DNA of 38,484 bases from Pseudoglutamicibacter albus (GCF_022346425.1 NZ_JAKRCW010000017.1:1-38484); one strand, 5' to 3'. Numbered from the stretch's first letter, positions 1-8,362 are shown. Made by a program: numbers and translations. The notes: generated by a model not told the origin, from the letters alone.

Positions 1-75
1 CGACCAGCCCTCTACGACAACGCTATCGACACCACCTACACACACTCAATCGGCATCCAAAAAGGCCACACCTAA
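1..75 (+). CDS. 3' end of an unidentified plus-strand ORF (partial)
   Basis: The first 75 bases read open in frame 1 and end in TAA. They encode 24 residues ending in IGIQKGHT. The codons are C/A-rich (many ACC, CAC, ATC, CAA), unlike the neighbouring ribosomal genes. The fragment runs off the window, so its length is unknown. A small CCCTT/AAGGG hairpin at 119-132 followed by CTACTTT could end its transcript. I do not recognise the family. The codon style and the position at the edge of a conserved block would fit a transposase tail, but that is a guess. The ORF converges on the rpsI cluster. Confidence 0.3.
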   Translation, partial: RPALYDNAIDTTYTHSIGIQKGHT

Positions 76-273
76 CCCCCGCAACACACCCAAACCAGAC
101 ACACATTTTGACCCTTAACCCTTAGAAAAGGGCTACTTTGCGTGTTTCGTAAGGGCCATCACAGGCATCCCGCGTCACGATGGGCGCGCGGGCTGAGCCG
201 GCTGGGCGCTCAGGCAGGGTTGCCAAACATGCGCGCGGACAGGGCCAGCTGGTTGCCGTGCGGGGTTAAACGA

Positions 274-308
274 GCGGGTGGCCCGCCCCAAAGGGACGAG
301 CCACCCGC
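274..308 (-). terminator. Hairpin terminator after rpsI
   Basis: A perfect 9-bp inverted repeat, GCGGGTGGC / GCCACCCGC, has a 17-nt loop and lies 37 bp past the rpsI stop. On the minus strand the stem is followed by TCGTTTAA, a weak U-tract. It probably ends the rplM-rpsI transcript. Bases 76-273 contain nothing else I can support. Confidence 0.7.
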
Positions 309-344
309 GCATACACACTCCAGCGGGAGGTGTGTGAGCGAAAA

Positions 345-836
345 TTAACGCTTCGAGTACTGTGGCGCCTTGCGTGCCTTCTTCAGACCAGCCTTCTTCG
401 ACTCGATGACGCGTGCGTCACGGGTTAGGAAGCCAGCCTTCTTGAGTGCTGGGCGGTTGTTCTCGCGGTCAATCTCATTGAGCGCACGAGCGATACCGAG
501 ACGCAGGGCACCGGCCTGGCCGGATGGGCCACCGCCGTGGATGCGAGCGATCACATCGTATGCGCCTTCGAGTTCTAGAACGGTGAACGGATCGTTCACT
601 TCCTGCTGATGCAGCTTGTTCGGGAAGTACTCGGCGAGTTCACGGCCGTTGAGGGTCCACTTGCCGGAGCCAGGGACAACGCGAACGCGTGCGATCGCGC
701 GCTTGCGGCGGCCAACAGCGGAACCAGCAACGGTCAGGTTGCGTGGGGTTGCTTCGGTTGCTTCTGCAACCGGCGCGGATTCAGTCGTGTAGGTCGAGGG
801 AACCTGGCCCTCGGTGAGCTCTTCGTTCTGAGCCAC
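345..836 (-). CDS. rpsI: 30S ribosomal protein S9
   Basis: S9 is a small-subunit protein whose C-terminal tail reaches the P-site tRNA in the decoding centre. The protein is 163 aa. The conserved core begins near residue 42 with [12 protein letters not shown] and includes the glycine-rich segment [20 protein letters not shown] and the C-terminus APQYSKR, whose last arginine is the tRNA-contacting residue. The first ~40 residues form an acidic, Thr/Ala-rich extension typical of actinobacterial S9. The start codon is GTG, with AAGGAG six bases upstream. The gene follows rplM by 42 bp, the usual rplM-rpsI pair, and is followed by a hairpin terminator. Confidence 0.98.
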   Translation of the reverse strand: MAQNEELTEGQVPSTYTTESAPVAEATEATPRNLTVAGSAVGRRKRAIARVRVVPGSGKWTLNGRELAEYFPNKLHQQEVNDPFTVLELEGAYDVIARIHGGGPSGQAGALRLGIARALNEIDRENNRPALKKAGFLTRDARVIESKKAGLKKARKAPQYSKR

Positions 837-878
837 TTTAGTCTCCTTAGAAGATGTCCGTTATCGGGTGGCCCAGTG

Positions 879-1322
879 TTACTGGGAGACCTGCGTGATT
901 TCGAAGGTCTTAGGCTGCTGAGCGGCGTGTGGGTGCTCTGCACCGCGGTACACCTTCAGCTTGGTCAGCTGCTGCTTACCCAGGCGGGTGTGAGGCAACA
1001 TGCCCTTGACAGCCTTCTCCACTGCGAGCGTCGGGTTCTTCTCCAGAAGCTCAGCGTAGTTGGTGGAGCGCAGACCGCCCGGGAAACCGGTGTGGCGGTA
1101 TGCGCGCTTCTGTTCGAGCTTGGCGCCGGTGAGGGCAACCTTCTCAGCGTTGATGATGATGACGTAGTCGCCCTGGTCATTGTGTGGGGCGAAAGTCGGC
1201 TTGTGCTTACCGCGCAGCAGGGTTGCGGCCTGGCTTGCGAGGCGGCCCAAAACAACGTCCTCAGCGTCGATGATGTACCAATCGCGCTCGACGTTTTCGG
1301 CCTTAGGAGAGTACGTACGCAC
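879..1322 (-). CDS. rplM: 50S ribosomal protein L13
   Basis: L13 is an early-assembly protein of the large subunit. From the GTG at 1322 the product is 147 aa, the normal family length, and begins [15 protein letters not shown]. It carries the conserved blocks [18 protein letters not shown] and [11 protein letters not shown]. The reading frame stays open upstream for another 34 codons (to 1424), but those residues are Arg-rich and unlike L13, so the internal GTG is preferred. GAAGG lies about 12 bases before it, a rather distant ribosome-binding site. The gene is first in a two-gene operon with rpsI and has a leader of over 200 nt. Confidence 0.95.
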   Translation of the reverse strand: MRTYSPKAENVERDWYIIDAEDVVLGRLASQAATLLRGKHKPTFAPHNDQGDYVIIINAEKVALTGAKLEQKRAYRHTGFPGGLRSTNYAELLEKNPTLAVEKAVKGMLPHTRLGKQQLTKLKVYRGAEHPHAAQQPKTFEITQVSQ

Positions 1323-1550
1323 TGTTCTTTTTGCCTTCGGTTGAATACTGGTCAGACGGTCTCGAGCTGGTTGTCGTGAGGTAACCAGGGTTCGCACCGC
1401 CGTGCGGATGATGCGCCGGCGCACACGCGCTACGGGTGAGGGCCGTAGCCGGTTCGCTTACTCTCTTGCGCTGTTCACAGACCAGAGGTCCTGCAACTGG
1501 ACCGTCACGTAAACAGGTGGTGTCAAGAGCGCACTGCGCAACAGCTATCT
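1323..1550 (-). other. Structured 5' leader of rplM
   Basis: This stretch has no convincing gene. On the minus strand it holds several inverted repeats: 1487-1503 (GGTCC/GGACC, 7-nt loop), 1429-1449 (GCTACGG/CCGTAGC, 7-nt loop) and 1393-1406 (CGCAC/GTGCG, 4-nt loop). Such a leader could bind L13 or another ribosomal protein for feedback control, but that is inference. The Firmicute L13 leader is not recognisable here. Confidence 0.4.
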
Positions 1551-1580
1551 AGTCTAGCTTAAACTCCTCGCCGATGACCA
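1551..1580 (-). promoter_or_regulatory. Candidate rplM promoter
   Basis: The -10 box TAGACT (1556-1551) and a -35-like TGGTCA (1580-1575, four of six consensus bases) are separated by 18 bp. TAGACT also occurs at the rplJ and rplN promoters in this window. A perfect TTGACA at 1526-1521 has no -10 box at the right distance. Confidence 0.4.
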
Positions 1581-1642
1581 ACCTATGGTGACCAGCATCT
1601 CCTAGCTCGGCTGTCCTGGGCCAACTCCCCCACACCGAGCCC

Positions 1643-2503
1643 CTATTCCTGATCCCTGCGGGCGCGGGTCGCATCTGCGCGGGCCGCCGCCGCATCGTCG
1701 TCAGGGTAATCAACATCTATCAAGACCAACGCGTGCCCGGCGGCCATCTTGGTGTTCGCATCGCGCACCCGCTCCCCTAACCGTTGCGCAGGCCAGTCCA
1801 CGGGGCGCGTACCTTCGCCTACGCTGATGAGCGCACCGACGATCGTGCGGACCATGTGGTGGCAGAACGCGTCCGCGCTCAGCCGAGCCTCAACGAAGCC
1901 ATCCGGCGAGCGTGTCACGCTGATCTCTTGGAGGTCACGGATCGTAGAGGAATGCTCGCGCGGCTTACAGAACGACAAGAAATCGTTGAGCCCCAAGAGC
2001 CCCTGAGCGGCTTCGTGCATCGCCGCTGGGTCGAGTTCGCGTGGATGGAACAGCACGTCGTTGCGGCGGAGCGGATTCCAACGATGCGGCCCGTCAGCGA
2101 TCAGGTACCGGTAATGCCGGCGCAGAGCGGAGAACCGCGCGTCAAATCCAGGCGGTACCATGCGGGCTGAGTCGATGATGACGGCTCGGTCCGTGGCGCG
2201 GGCGAGCACCGCGTTGAGGCGCCGCACCAGGGTTTCCTCGATGCGCGCCGATCCGTCCCGTACGGTCAGTTTGGCGGTCGCTTCCGGGGAGAGGTCGCAG
2301 TGGATCATCTGCCCGAGCGCGTGTACCCCGGCATCCGTGCGCCCCGCAACCACCGTGCGCACTTCGGTTCGAGTGATCGTGAACAATGCATCTTCGACAG
2401 CTTGCTGCACACTCGGCTGATTCGGCTGCCGAGCCCACCCGCTGAAAGGCGTGCCGTCATACGAAAGCCGAATCGCGAACCTCTGCATATCCACGAGCCC
2501 CAT
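1643..2503 (-). CDS. truA: tRNA pseudouridine(38-40) synthase TruA
   Basis: TruA converts uridines 38-40 of the tRNA anticodon arm to pseudouridine in the cytoplasm. The ORF is 286 aa. The catalytic aspartate is Asp57 in AGRTDAGVHALGQ. Other family blocks are YDGTPFSGWARQ near residue 15, HYRYLI in the middle and FCHHMVRTIVGAL in the C-terminal half. The ATG at 2503 gives the longest form. The ATG at 2488 (MQRFAIRLSYDG) is equally plausible, and neither has a strong Shine-Dalgarno. In actinobacteria truA usually lies directly after rplQ; here two lipoprotein genes intervene. It lies 89 bp past the second lipoprotein gene and may be co-transcribed with it. Confidence 0.95.
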   Translation of the reverse strand: MGLVDMQRFAIRLSYDGTPFSGWARQPNQPSVQQAVEDALFTITRTEVRTVVAGRTDAGVHALGQMIHCDLSPEATAKLTVRDGSARIEETLVRRLNAVLARATDRAVIIDSARMVPPGFDARFSALRRHYRYLIADGPHRWNPLRRNDVLFHPRELDPAAMHEAAQGLLGLNDFLSFCKPREHSSTIRDLQEISVTRSPDGFVEARLSADAFCHHMVRTIVGALISVGEGTRPVDWPAQRLGERVRDANTKMAAGHALVLIDVDYPDDDAAAARADATRARRDQE

Positions 2504-2592
2504 CCTAGCCGCGGTGCCACTAACCGAACGTCAACGCATAGATGGAAGTACGCGGCACGGCCAAATAGGGCCGTCGGCTATCCTGCCCTCAG

Positions 2593-3936
2593 CTATTTCG
2601 CCTTAGTTGCGTTCTTCTTCCGGAAGACCAGCAAAAGCACAAGCCCTGCGAGGACGAGCGCCGCCAGCACACCCATCGTGATGAACCACGCCGAGGACGG
2701 GCCGCTATAGACGAAGTGCTGATGGGCTTCGCTCAGGTCATAGCCTTGATCCGGCACCTCATCCTTCACCCCGTGCATGAACGGAAGCTCAACCCTGAGC
2801 CTCGGCGTGGTTTCGATGGTGGTTTTCAGGTCACGTTCCGGGGCAAACCGTACCTGCGCCCTAGTTTCTGGCCACAGGCCACCCTTGCGGCTCTCACTCA
2901 TTGTAAAAGATGTGAAGGTCTGCCGAACCTTCTCAGTGAGTTCCTCAGGGTCCTTCCCTTCCCACGTGAAAATGAAGACCTGTTGGTCACCTTTCTTCTG
3001 CAACGTCAGAGAGCCGTTCTCCGGTGTTAAAGCCTCTTCAAAGTTTTCGCTTCCTCCGCCCAGCTCGGACTCCGGAACCGTTACCGAAACTTCAAAGGAA
3101 ACCTTTTCCCCTGAGCCCGGTTTCACAACCGCCGTTACGCTCGTTAGCTTCACTCCTCTCGCCTCACGAGCGCGGAACGCATTATCTCCATCCCTCTTGA
3201 TGAGCTGAGTAAACGTTGCCCCTTCGGTGAAACCGAGACCCTTCATCCTTGAAGCGTCGATGTACTTCTCTCCGCCTATCCCAGGGCCGGGAGTCGATAC
3301 GTACGGAGATAGCACCAGCTCTGGCCGACCTCCGCAGATGTGCGAGCAGTCCGTCTCAAGCGCGTACTCGTAGCCGCGTGCAAACGATCCAGGCGGCTCT
3401 GCCAACTCTGTGATACTGACCTTAAGGTTCTTGTCCCCCAGCAAAGCACGTAACGCGGTTTGGAGCTCCGCATCGTCCTTGGCATCCATCACCACAGCGG
3501 CTTCTTCGCGCCCCAAGCCGATTGTGATGGTGGATTTCACCTTCCGAGCGTCTTCCGGCATCGTGGAGTCAATCCACCTCTCACGCGCCTTCTCCGCGTC
3601 TTCGCCTTCCCCATCTAGTCGATAGACGACCGCGAGCCGGTATCCATCAGATCGCTTCTTGATCAGCGGGACGATCTGTCTGAAACCATGTTCTTTGATC
3701 TTGGGCTTGCGCAAGGGGCTGTTACTAGGCGTATTCGATGCCTTCTCGGCAGCCACAACTATGCTGCGGGTTCCCTTGCCGTACGCACCCACGTCTTGAT
3801 CGGTCTCGATATCCACCGCGCATGCCGTCAACACCAGCGAACACAAGGCCAACAAGACAACGAACAGCACCGGCCAGCGGCGTTGACACCGCTCGGCATC
3901 AGGTCGCTGAGCAAGGGGCCGGCGTAATGCGTTCAT
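2593..3936 (-). CDS. LppM-like membrane lipoprotein, short paralogue
   Basis: The product is 447 aa from the ATG at 3936. The N-terminal signal has RRW followed by a hydrophobic stretch and the lipobox LTAC, giving a lipidated Cys39. A large predicted extracellular domain follows, with a likely disulfide pair (DCSHIC). A single membrane segment lies at about residues 416-437, followed by the short basic tail FRKKNATKAK. It is a clear paralogue of the gene just upstream: the signal peptide, the blocks HGF...PLI.KR.DGYR.AVVYR, ALLGDKNL.VSIT and YVSTPG, and the membrane segment all match. It lacks about 128 residues after the lipobox region and the Pro-rich tail. It starts 7 bp after the upstream stop, so the two are co-transcribed. 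The frame is open further upstream but only as a shadow of the neighbour's Pro-rich tail. Function is unknown; the LppM/DUF3153 assignment is by general resemblance only. Confidence 0.75.
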   Translation of the reverse strand: MNALRRPLAQRPDAERCQRRWPVLFVVLLALCSLVLTACAVDIETDQDVGAYGKGTRSIVVAAEKASNTPSNSPLRKPKIKEHGFRQIVPLIKKRSDGYRLAVVYRLDGEGEDAEKARERWIDSTMPEDARKVKSTITIGLGREEAAVVMDAKDDAELQTALRALLGDKNLKVSITELAEPPGSFARGYEYALETDCSHICGGRPELVLSPYVSTPGPGIGGEKYIDASRMKGLGFTEGATFTQLIKRDGDNAFRAREARGVKLTSVTAVVKPGSGEKVSFEVSVTVPESELGGGSENFEEALTPENGSLTLQKKGDQQVFIFTWEGKDPEELTEKVRQTFTSFTMSESRKGGLWPETRAQVRFAPERDLKTTIETTPRLRVELPFMHGVKDEVPDQGYDLSEAHQHFVYSGPSSAWFITMGVLAALVLAGLVLLLVFRKKNATKAK

Positions 3937-3943
3937 GCAAGAC

Positions 3944-5935
3944 TCATTTCTCCGGTAGAGGCGGAGGCGCTGGCGGCCCAGCGTCTTCAGTTGAAGGCAC
4001 TGGAGGTGCGGGCGGCACGGTCGGCGCGGGCGGCGCGGGACTATCACCTGGAGGTGCGGGAGGCGCGGGAGGTGCGGTGCTATCAGCTGGTGGAGCCGGA
4101 GGTCCGGCATCACCCGCCGGTGGTGCCGGCGGATTGTATTGCGCACGCACGGTGTTGTAGACATTCACCTGGGAACTATGTCCGTCTCTGTTGCCTTCCC
4201 CGGCGCTCTTCAACTTAGCTGCGATCTTCTTGCGGAAAACCACCAGCAGCACAATCGCTGCGATGACGATGAACAACAGCACGCCCATCGTGATAATCCA
4301 GGCCAATGCCGGGCCACTATAGGCGAACTCGGCATGGCCGTTGTGCAGCCCGAAGCCGTCCTCTGGTACGCCCCCCTTCACCCCGTGCATCAACGGAAGC
4401 TCAACCTTGAGCGTCGGGATGGAACTGATCGTGGTGTTCAGGTCTCGCTCAGGGGCAAAATCAACCTGAACTGTCGACTCAGGCCACAACCCACCCCCAC
4501 GGTTCTCCTGCATCGAGAAGGATTTGAACGTCACCTGGACTTTTCGTTCAAGCTCCTCAGGGTTCTTCCCCTCCCATGTGAAAGTGAAGACTCGTTGGTC
4601 ATCCTTCTTCTCCGAGGTCAGAGAACCGTTGCTCGGGGTAAAAGCCTTCTCTAACTTTTCAACCTCTGTGCCCAGTTCAGATTCTGGAACCGCTACCGCA
4701 ACTTCGAAGGAAACTTTGTCCCCTACCCCAGGCTTCAACAGTGCGGTGATGCTCGTCATTTTCATGGGCTTCACGTCAAGAGCATGGAACCTGTTGTCAC
4801 TTGACACCTCGCTGATCGCGGTAAATATTGCTCCGTCGGTGAAACCTAGTTCATCAAGCGTCGATTGGTTGGGATATTTATAACCGTCTGTGCCTACACC
4901 CGGGGTCGAGACGTATGGTCTAAGCGGTATCGAACTCCCGCCCTCACATATCTGGGAGCAGTCCGCCTCTAGCGTGTATTCGTAGACGCGGGTAAACAAC
5001 CCCTCCGGCTCGTCCAGATCGGTGATGCTAACCTCCAGGTTTTTATCCCCGAGCAAAGCACCCAAAGCGTCTTTGAGCTCGGTCTCGTCCTTGACGTCCA
5101 TCACCACAGCGATATGCTCACGATCAGTTCCCACAGAACCGGGTAGCTCAACCTTTTGGGCACCGTCCGGCATTACGGAGTCGATCCACTTCTCACGCGC
5201 TTTCTCTGCCTCTCTACTTCCAGATTCTACTCTGTACACGACCGCGAAGCGGTAGCCATCAGTACGCTTCTCAATCAGCGGGGTAACTGCTATGAAACCG
5301 TGATCGGTAACCTTAGACTCTTGGAACGGAGTCCTCGGAGCCTTAGTGGACTCATTTCCAACCGACAATGTCCCGCCGCGGTCCTTGGGCGATACAGCAT
5401 CGGCCTTCTTCTTGCTCACAATCTTGTTATCGAGTAGCGCCTTGCGCACCCATTGCAATAGCTGCCCGCTTGAGACATTCTCCTCCAGCGTGAGTCCGTG
5501 ACGTAGCTGCGCGTTGATGGACTCAAAGTCAACTCGTACAGACGGGCTCAGGCCACCAGCATCCAACGCGTTATTGAGAACTTTCTTATAGTCCTCAATA
5601 TCCTTGAATGACATCGTGACGCTGACCGTGAGTTTCCGGCCCTTCTTCTTGACACTGTCAACCTTGGTACCCTCAGGCGCAGCTTTCTTGAGTGTCTTCT
5701 CGATCTTCTTCACATCGACCTTGCCGGCTTCTTTCTTGCTCAGCTCAGCCACCACAGTCATGCTGCGGGTCCCCTTGCCGTTGGCGTCCATCTTCTGGGT
5801 GGTTGTGATATCCACCGAGCACGCCGTCAGAACCAGCGAGCACAATGCCAGCAGAACCAGGAACAGCGTTGGCCAACGACGTTGGCTTTCTTTCGAGTGC
5901 GCGTGCGAGGCAACGCTTGCTTTCAGTGCGTTCAT
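3944..5935 (-). CDS. LppM-like membrane lipoprotein, long paralogue with Pro-rich tail
   Basis: The product is 663 aa from the ATG at 5935. A longer frame uses a TTG at 5968 but would only extend the signal peptide. Layout: signal peptide and lipobox LTAC with lipidated Cys39; an extracellular N-terminal domain (~40-190) with GKGTRSMTVVAEL and many lysines, resembling the LppM/DUF3153 domain; a second extracellular part shared with the paralogue, including the Cys pair DCSQIC near residue 325; a membrane segment at about 546-566; the stop-transfer FRKKIAAKLK; and a tail rich in PPAP repeats from about 601 to the end. The N-terminal lipid anchor and C-terminal membrane helix place the main domain outside and the Pro-rich tail in the cytoplasm. 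Mycobacterial LppM is implicated in envelope and host interaction; no function can be read here. It is the first gene after the rplQ terminator. Confidence 0.75.
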   Translation of the reverse strand: MNALKASVASHAHSKESQRRWPTLFLVLLALCSLVLTACSVDITTTQKMDANGKGTRSMTVVAELSKKEAGKVDVKKIEKTLKKAAPEGTKVDSVKKKGRKLTVSVTMSFKDIEDYKKVLNNALDAGGLSPSVRVDFESINAQLRHGLTLEENVSSGQLLQWVRKALLDNKIVSKKKADAVSPKDRGGTLSVGNESTKAPRTPFQESKVTDHGFIAVTPLIEKRTDGYRFAVVYRVESGSREAEKAREKWIDSVMPDGAQKVELPGSVGTDREHIAVVMDVKDETELKDALGALLGDKNLEVSITDLDEPEGLFTRVYEYTLEADCSQICEGGSSIPLRPYVSTPGVGTDGYKYPNQSTLDELGFTDGAIFTAISEVSSDNRFHALDVKPMKMTSITALLKPGVGDKVSFEVAVAVPESELGTEVEKLEKAFTPSNGSLTSEKKDDQRVFTFTWEGKNPEELERKVQVTFKSFSMQENRGGGLWPESTVQVDFAPERDLNTTISSIPTLKVELPLMHGVKGGVPEDGFGLHNGHAEFAYSGPALAWIITMGVLLFIVIAAIVLLVVFRKKIAAKLKSAGEGNRDGHSSQVNVYNTVRAQYNPPAPPAGDAGPPAPPADSTAPPAPPAPPGDSPAPPAPTVPPAPPVPSTEDAGPPAPPPLPEK
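3947..4135 (-). repeat. Low-complexity PPAP-encoding tail
   Basis: The last ~62 codons of the long lipoprotein encode tandem PPAP/PPAPPA units separated by short GD, DS and ED spacers. On the plus strand this appears as recurring ggaggtgcggg-type units. The units vary in length and sequence, so this is a degenerate coding repeat rather than a CRISPR or VNTR array. The short paralogue lacks it. Confidence 0.7.
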
Positions 5936-5954
5936 GCGGGCTTCTTTTCTGTGT

Positions 5955-5982
5955 TCTTGAGGTGTCAAGGGGTCTTGAGGTG
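5955..5982 (-). repeat. 10-bp direct repeat upstream of the lipoprotein pair
   Basis: The minus strand reads CACCTCAAGA twice (5982-5973 and 5964-5955), 18 bp apart, just before the start of the long lipoprotein gene. It could be an operator downstream of the promoter. No regulator is suggested by the sequence. Confidence 0.35.
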
Positions 5983-6034
5983 AAGACTGACCGAGAAGAG
6001 TGATGCTTGTCTCAAGCGTGATCTAGGCACCCAG

Positions 6035-6062
6035 GATATAGTGCCTCACGTTAAAAACATAA
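6035..6062 (-). promoter_or_regulatory. Candidate promoter of the lipoprotein-truA unit
   Basis: The -10-like TATATC (6040-6035) and -35-like TTATGT (6062-6057) have a 16-bp spacer. The -35 lies in the downstream arm of the rplQ terminator and the spacer holds its T-tract. The element is weak by consensus. It is proposed because a strong terminator separates these genes from rplQ. Confidence 0.3.
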
Positions 6063-6097
6063 GTCCCCGCACCGTCTTACGATGCGGGAACTTATGT
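6057..6097 (-). terminator. Intrinsic terminator after rplQ
   Basis: On the minus strand ACATAAGTTCCCGCA pairs with TGCGGGGACTTATGT, a 15-bp stem with one G-U pair and an 11-nt loop, followed by TTTTAACG. It lies 53 bp past the rplQ stop. It is one of the clearest rho-independent terminators in the window and ends the infA-to-rplQ gene cluster. Confidence 0.9.
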
Positions 6098-6149
6098 GTG
6101 GTCTAAGCGGCGCTTAGCTCAACGTGGAAAGGCTTAGGCCTGGAAGGAC

Positions 6150-6722
6150 TTACTTGTCTTCCTTGGCCTCAGTCTCTTGTGCCTCATCAGCCGGAGCCTC
6201 GGCGGCTTCAGTCTCGGTGGCCTCAGCCGGGGTTGCGGCTTCGTCCATCTCAGCTACGTTGGCTGGCGCGTCTTCCTGGGTCTCCACCTCAGGTGCTGCC
6301 TGCTCGGTAGCCTTCTGGGCTTCCTTCACAACAGCCTGCTTAGGGGAAACCGGCTCCATGACGAGCTCGATAACAGCCATCGGCGCGTTATCGCCGGAGC
6401 GGTTACCGATCTTGGTGATACGGGTGTAACCACCGTTGCGCTCTGCCATAGCCGGAGCGATGTTGGTCAGCAGCTCGTACACAGCGTTCTTGTTCGTTGC
6501 CGAACGCGGAGCGATCGCAGACTGCACGCGGCGGCGAGCGTTGAGATCGCCAGCCTTAGCAGTCGTGATCAGCTTCTCCGCGAACGGACGCAGACGCTTG
6601 GCACGGGTCAGCGTGGTCTTCAGACGGCCGTGAGTGAAAAGCTCACCTGCCATGTTGGACAAAATGAGGCGCTGATGCGCCGGGCTACCGCCGAGGCGTG
6701 GGCCCTTAGTTGGGGTTGGCAT
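6150..6722 (-). CDS. rplQ: 50S ribosomal protein L17
   Basis: L17 is a large-subunit protein near the exit tunnel. The product is 190 aa, against about 120 in many bacteria. Residues 1-~118 are the normal fold, starting [19 protein letters not shown] and including the block [18 protein letters not shown]. The remaining ~65 residues are a low-complexity acidic tail of Ala, Glu and Thr. Such tails are common in actinobacterial L17 and are expected to be disordered. The ATG at 6722 has AAGGAGAT eight bases upstream. It follows rpoA by 75 bp, the usual pair, and is followed by a strong terminator. Confidence 0.98.
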   Translation of the reverse strand: MPTPTKGPRLGGSPAHQRLILSNMAGELFTHGRLKTTLTRAKRLRPFAEKLITTAKAGDLNARRRVQSAIAPRSATNKNAVYELLTNIAPAMAERNGGYTRITKIGNRSGDNAPMAVIELVMEPVSPKQAVVKEAQKATEQAAPEVETQEDAPANVAEMDEAATPAEATETEAAEAPADEAQETEAKEDK

Positions 6723-6797
6723 AGTCGTAAATCTCCTTGAGTGAGGCCTGACCCGTTACCGCGGGTGAGACCATGCGAGACGCTTCAGAGAGCGAAC

Positions 6798-7787
6798 TCA
6801 GAACTCTTCAGTTTCGTAGTCGTCATCCGCCAGAGGAGCTTCGTATCCTGCTGGTGAATCCTTGAGTGCAAGGCCCAGCTCGTCGAGCTTGGACTTGACC
6901 TCGTCAATCGACTTTGCGCCGAAGTTACGGATGTCCATGAGATCCGCCTCAGAGCGGGCTACCAACTCACCAACGGTGTGGATACCCTCGCGCTTCAGGC
7001 AGTTGTAGGAACGCACCGTAAGCTCAAGATCTTCGATCGGCAGTGCCATGTCAGCGGCTGCCTGCTCATCCGTTGGGGATGGGCCGATCTCGACGCCTTC
7101 GGATTCCTTGTTGAGCTCGTGCGCCAAGCCGAACAGACCAACGAGGGTCACGCCGGCGGAGGCTACAGCGTCACGTGGAGACATCGACGGCTTGGTCTCG
7201 ACATCGAGAATGAGCTTGTCAAAGTCAGTGCGCTGCTCAACACGGGTTGCGTCTACGCGGAACGTCACCTTGAGAACCGGCGAGTAGATCGAGTCAACCG
7301 GAATACGGCCGATTTCGGAATCTTCACGCTTGTTCTGAGCGGCGGACACGTAGCCGCGGCCGCGCTCAATGGTGAGCTCCATATCGAAGTTTCCGTTTTC
7401 GTTGAGCGTTGCGATCTCAAGCTCTGGGTTGTGGATCTCAACACCTGCAGGTGCAGAGATGTCACCAGCGGTGACAACGCCAGGGCCCTGCTTGCGCAGG
7501 TACGCAACAACTGGTTCGTCGTGCTCAGAGGAAACGGAGAGTTGCTTCACGTTGAGAACGATCTCGGTGACGTCCTCCTTGACACCCTCAACGGTCGTGA
7601 ACTCGTGCAGAACACCCTCGATGCGCACGCTGGTTACAGCGGCACCTGGGATGGAGGAAAGCAGAGTACGGCGCAGAGAGTTACCGATCGTGTAGCCAAA
7701 ACCTGGCTCAAGCGGCTCAAGGGTGAAGCGTGAACGGGTCTCAGACAGCTGATCTTCGGTCAGGGTCGGGCGCTGTGCAATTAGCAC
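6798..7787 (-). CDS. rpoA: DNA-directed RNA polymerase subunit alpha
   Basis: The alpha subunit scaffolds assembly of core RNA polymerase and binds promoter UP elements and activators. The protein is 329 aa. The N-terminal dimerisation domain (1-~230) contains [21 protein letters not shown] flexible linker leads to the C-terminal domain (~250-310) with [14 protein letters not shown] and [14 protein letters not shown]. An acidic tail ends in ETEEF. The start codon is GTG (7787) with AAAGGA eight bases upstream. The preceding 167-bp gap after rpsK has a small GGAAGA/TCTTCC hairpin (7874-7893) and no gene. rpsD is absent between rpsK and rpoA. Confidence 0.99.
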   Translation of the reverse strand: MLIAQRPTLTEDQLSETRSRFTLEPLEPGFGYTIGNSLRRTLLSSIPGAAVTSVRIEGVLHEFTTVEGVKEDVTEIVLNVKQLSVSSEHDEPVVAYLRKQGPGVVTAGDISAPAGVEIHNPELEIATLNENGNFDMELTIERGRGYVSAAQNKREDSEIGRIPVDSIYSPVLKVTFRVDATRVEQRTDFDKLILDVETKPSMSPRDAVASAGVTLVGLFGLAHELNKESEGVEIGPSPTDEQAAADMALPIEDLELTVRSYNCLKREGIHTVGELVARSEADLMDIRNFGAKSIDEVKSKLDELGLALKDSPAGYEAPLADDDYETEEF

Positions 7788-7954
7788 GGATGTTGTCCTT
7801 TCAGCGAGCGTCCGCTATATGACGCTGCAGATGGCGACTGGGTGAATGAGGAACTGTTGCTCCCCACTCCGGGGGAAGAACATCGGATCTTCCGGGACAG
7901 GACACCACAACACATTTTGTACTGCATTGCGTTGTCCAGCGCGCAACCCGCGTA

Positions 7955-8362
7955 CTAGACGCGACGACGCTTCGGCGGGCGGCAGCCGTTGTGTGCAACC
8001 GGGGTGACATCCTGAATGGAGCCAACCTCGAGGCCTGCTGCCTGAAGCGAACGGATTGCGGTTTCGCGACCCGAACCCGGGCCCTTCACAAAAACATCGA
8101 CCTTGCGCATGCCGTGGTTCTGCGCTTCCTTAGCGGCCTTCTCGGCAGCCATCTGCGCAGCGTACGGGGTCGACTTGCGCGAGCCCTTGAAACCCATCTG
8201 GCCCGAAGAGGCCCAGGAGATCACAGCACCGGTCTGGTCGGTGATCGAAACGATGGTGTTGTTAAACGTGGACTTGATGTGCGCATGACCCTGCGCAACA
8301 TTCTTCTTGACTACGCGACGCGGCTTACGTGCCGCGCTCGTGGCCTGACCCTTTGGGGGCAT
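7955..8362 (-). CDS. rpsK: 30S ribosomal protein S11
   Basis: S11 lies on the platform of the small subunit near the mRNA exit site. The protein is 135 aa, with the usual basic N-terminus and the conserved blocks [29 protein letters not shown] and [16 protein letters not shown] at the C-terminus. The ATG is preceded by TAGGAG. It lies 52 bp downstream of rpsM in the usual infA-rpmJ-rpsM-rpsK order. Confidence 0.99.
   Translation of the reverse strand: MPPKGQATSAARKPRRVVKKNVAQGHAHIKSTFNNTIVSITDQTGAVISWASSGQMGFKGSRKSTPYAAQMAAEKAAKEAQNHGMRKVDVFVKGPGSGRETAIRSLQAAGLEVGSIQDVTPVAHNGCRPPKRRRV

Noticed and set aside
142-348. 68-aa plus-strand ORF near the left edge
   Set aside because: It spans the rpsI terminator hairpin and shows no protein-like pattern.
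1521-1526. Perfect TTGACA on the minus strand upstream of rplM
   Set aside because: No -10-like hexamer lies 16-19 bp downstream; the TAGACT promoter slightly upstream fits better.
2502-2534. TTGACG and TAGGAT upstream of truA as a promoter
   Set aside because: The spacer is 21 bp and the -10 overlaps the first possible start codon.
3947-4135. Repeated units as a CRISPR array
   Set aside because: Unit lengths and sequences vary, no unique spacers exist, and the region codes for a Pro-rich protein tail.
3937-4164. N-terminal extension of the short lipoprotein upstream of 3936
   Set aside because: The extra residues are a frame-shifted reading of the neighbour's PPAP tail. The ATG at 3936 gives a signal peptide matching the paralogue.
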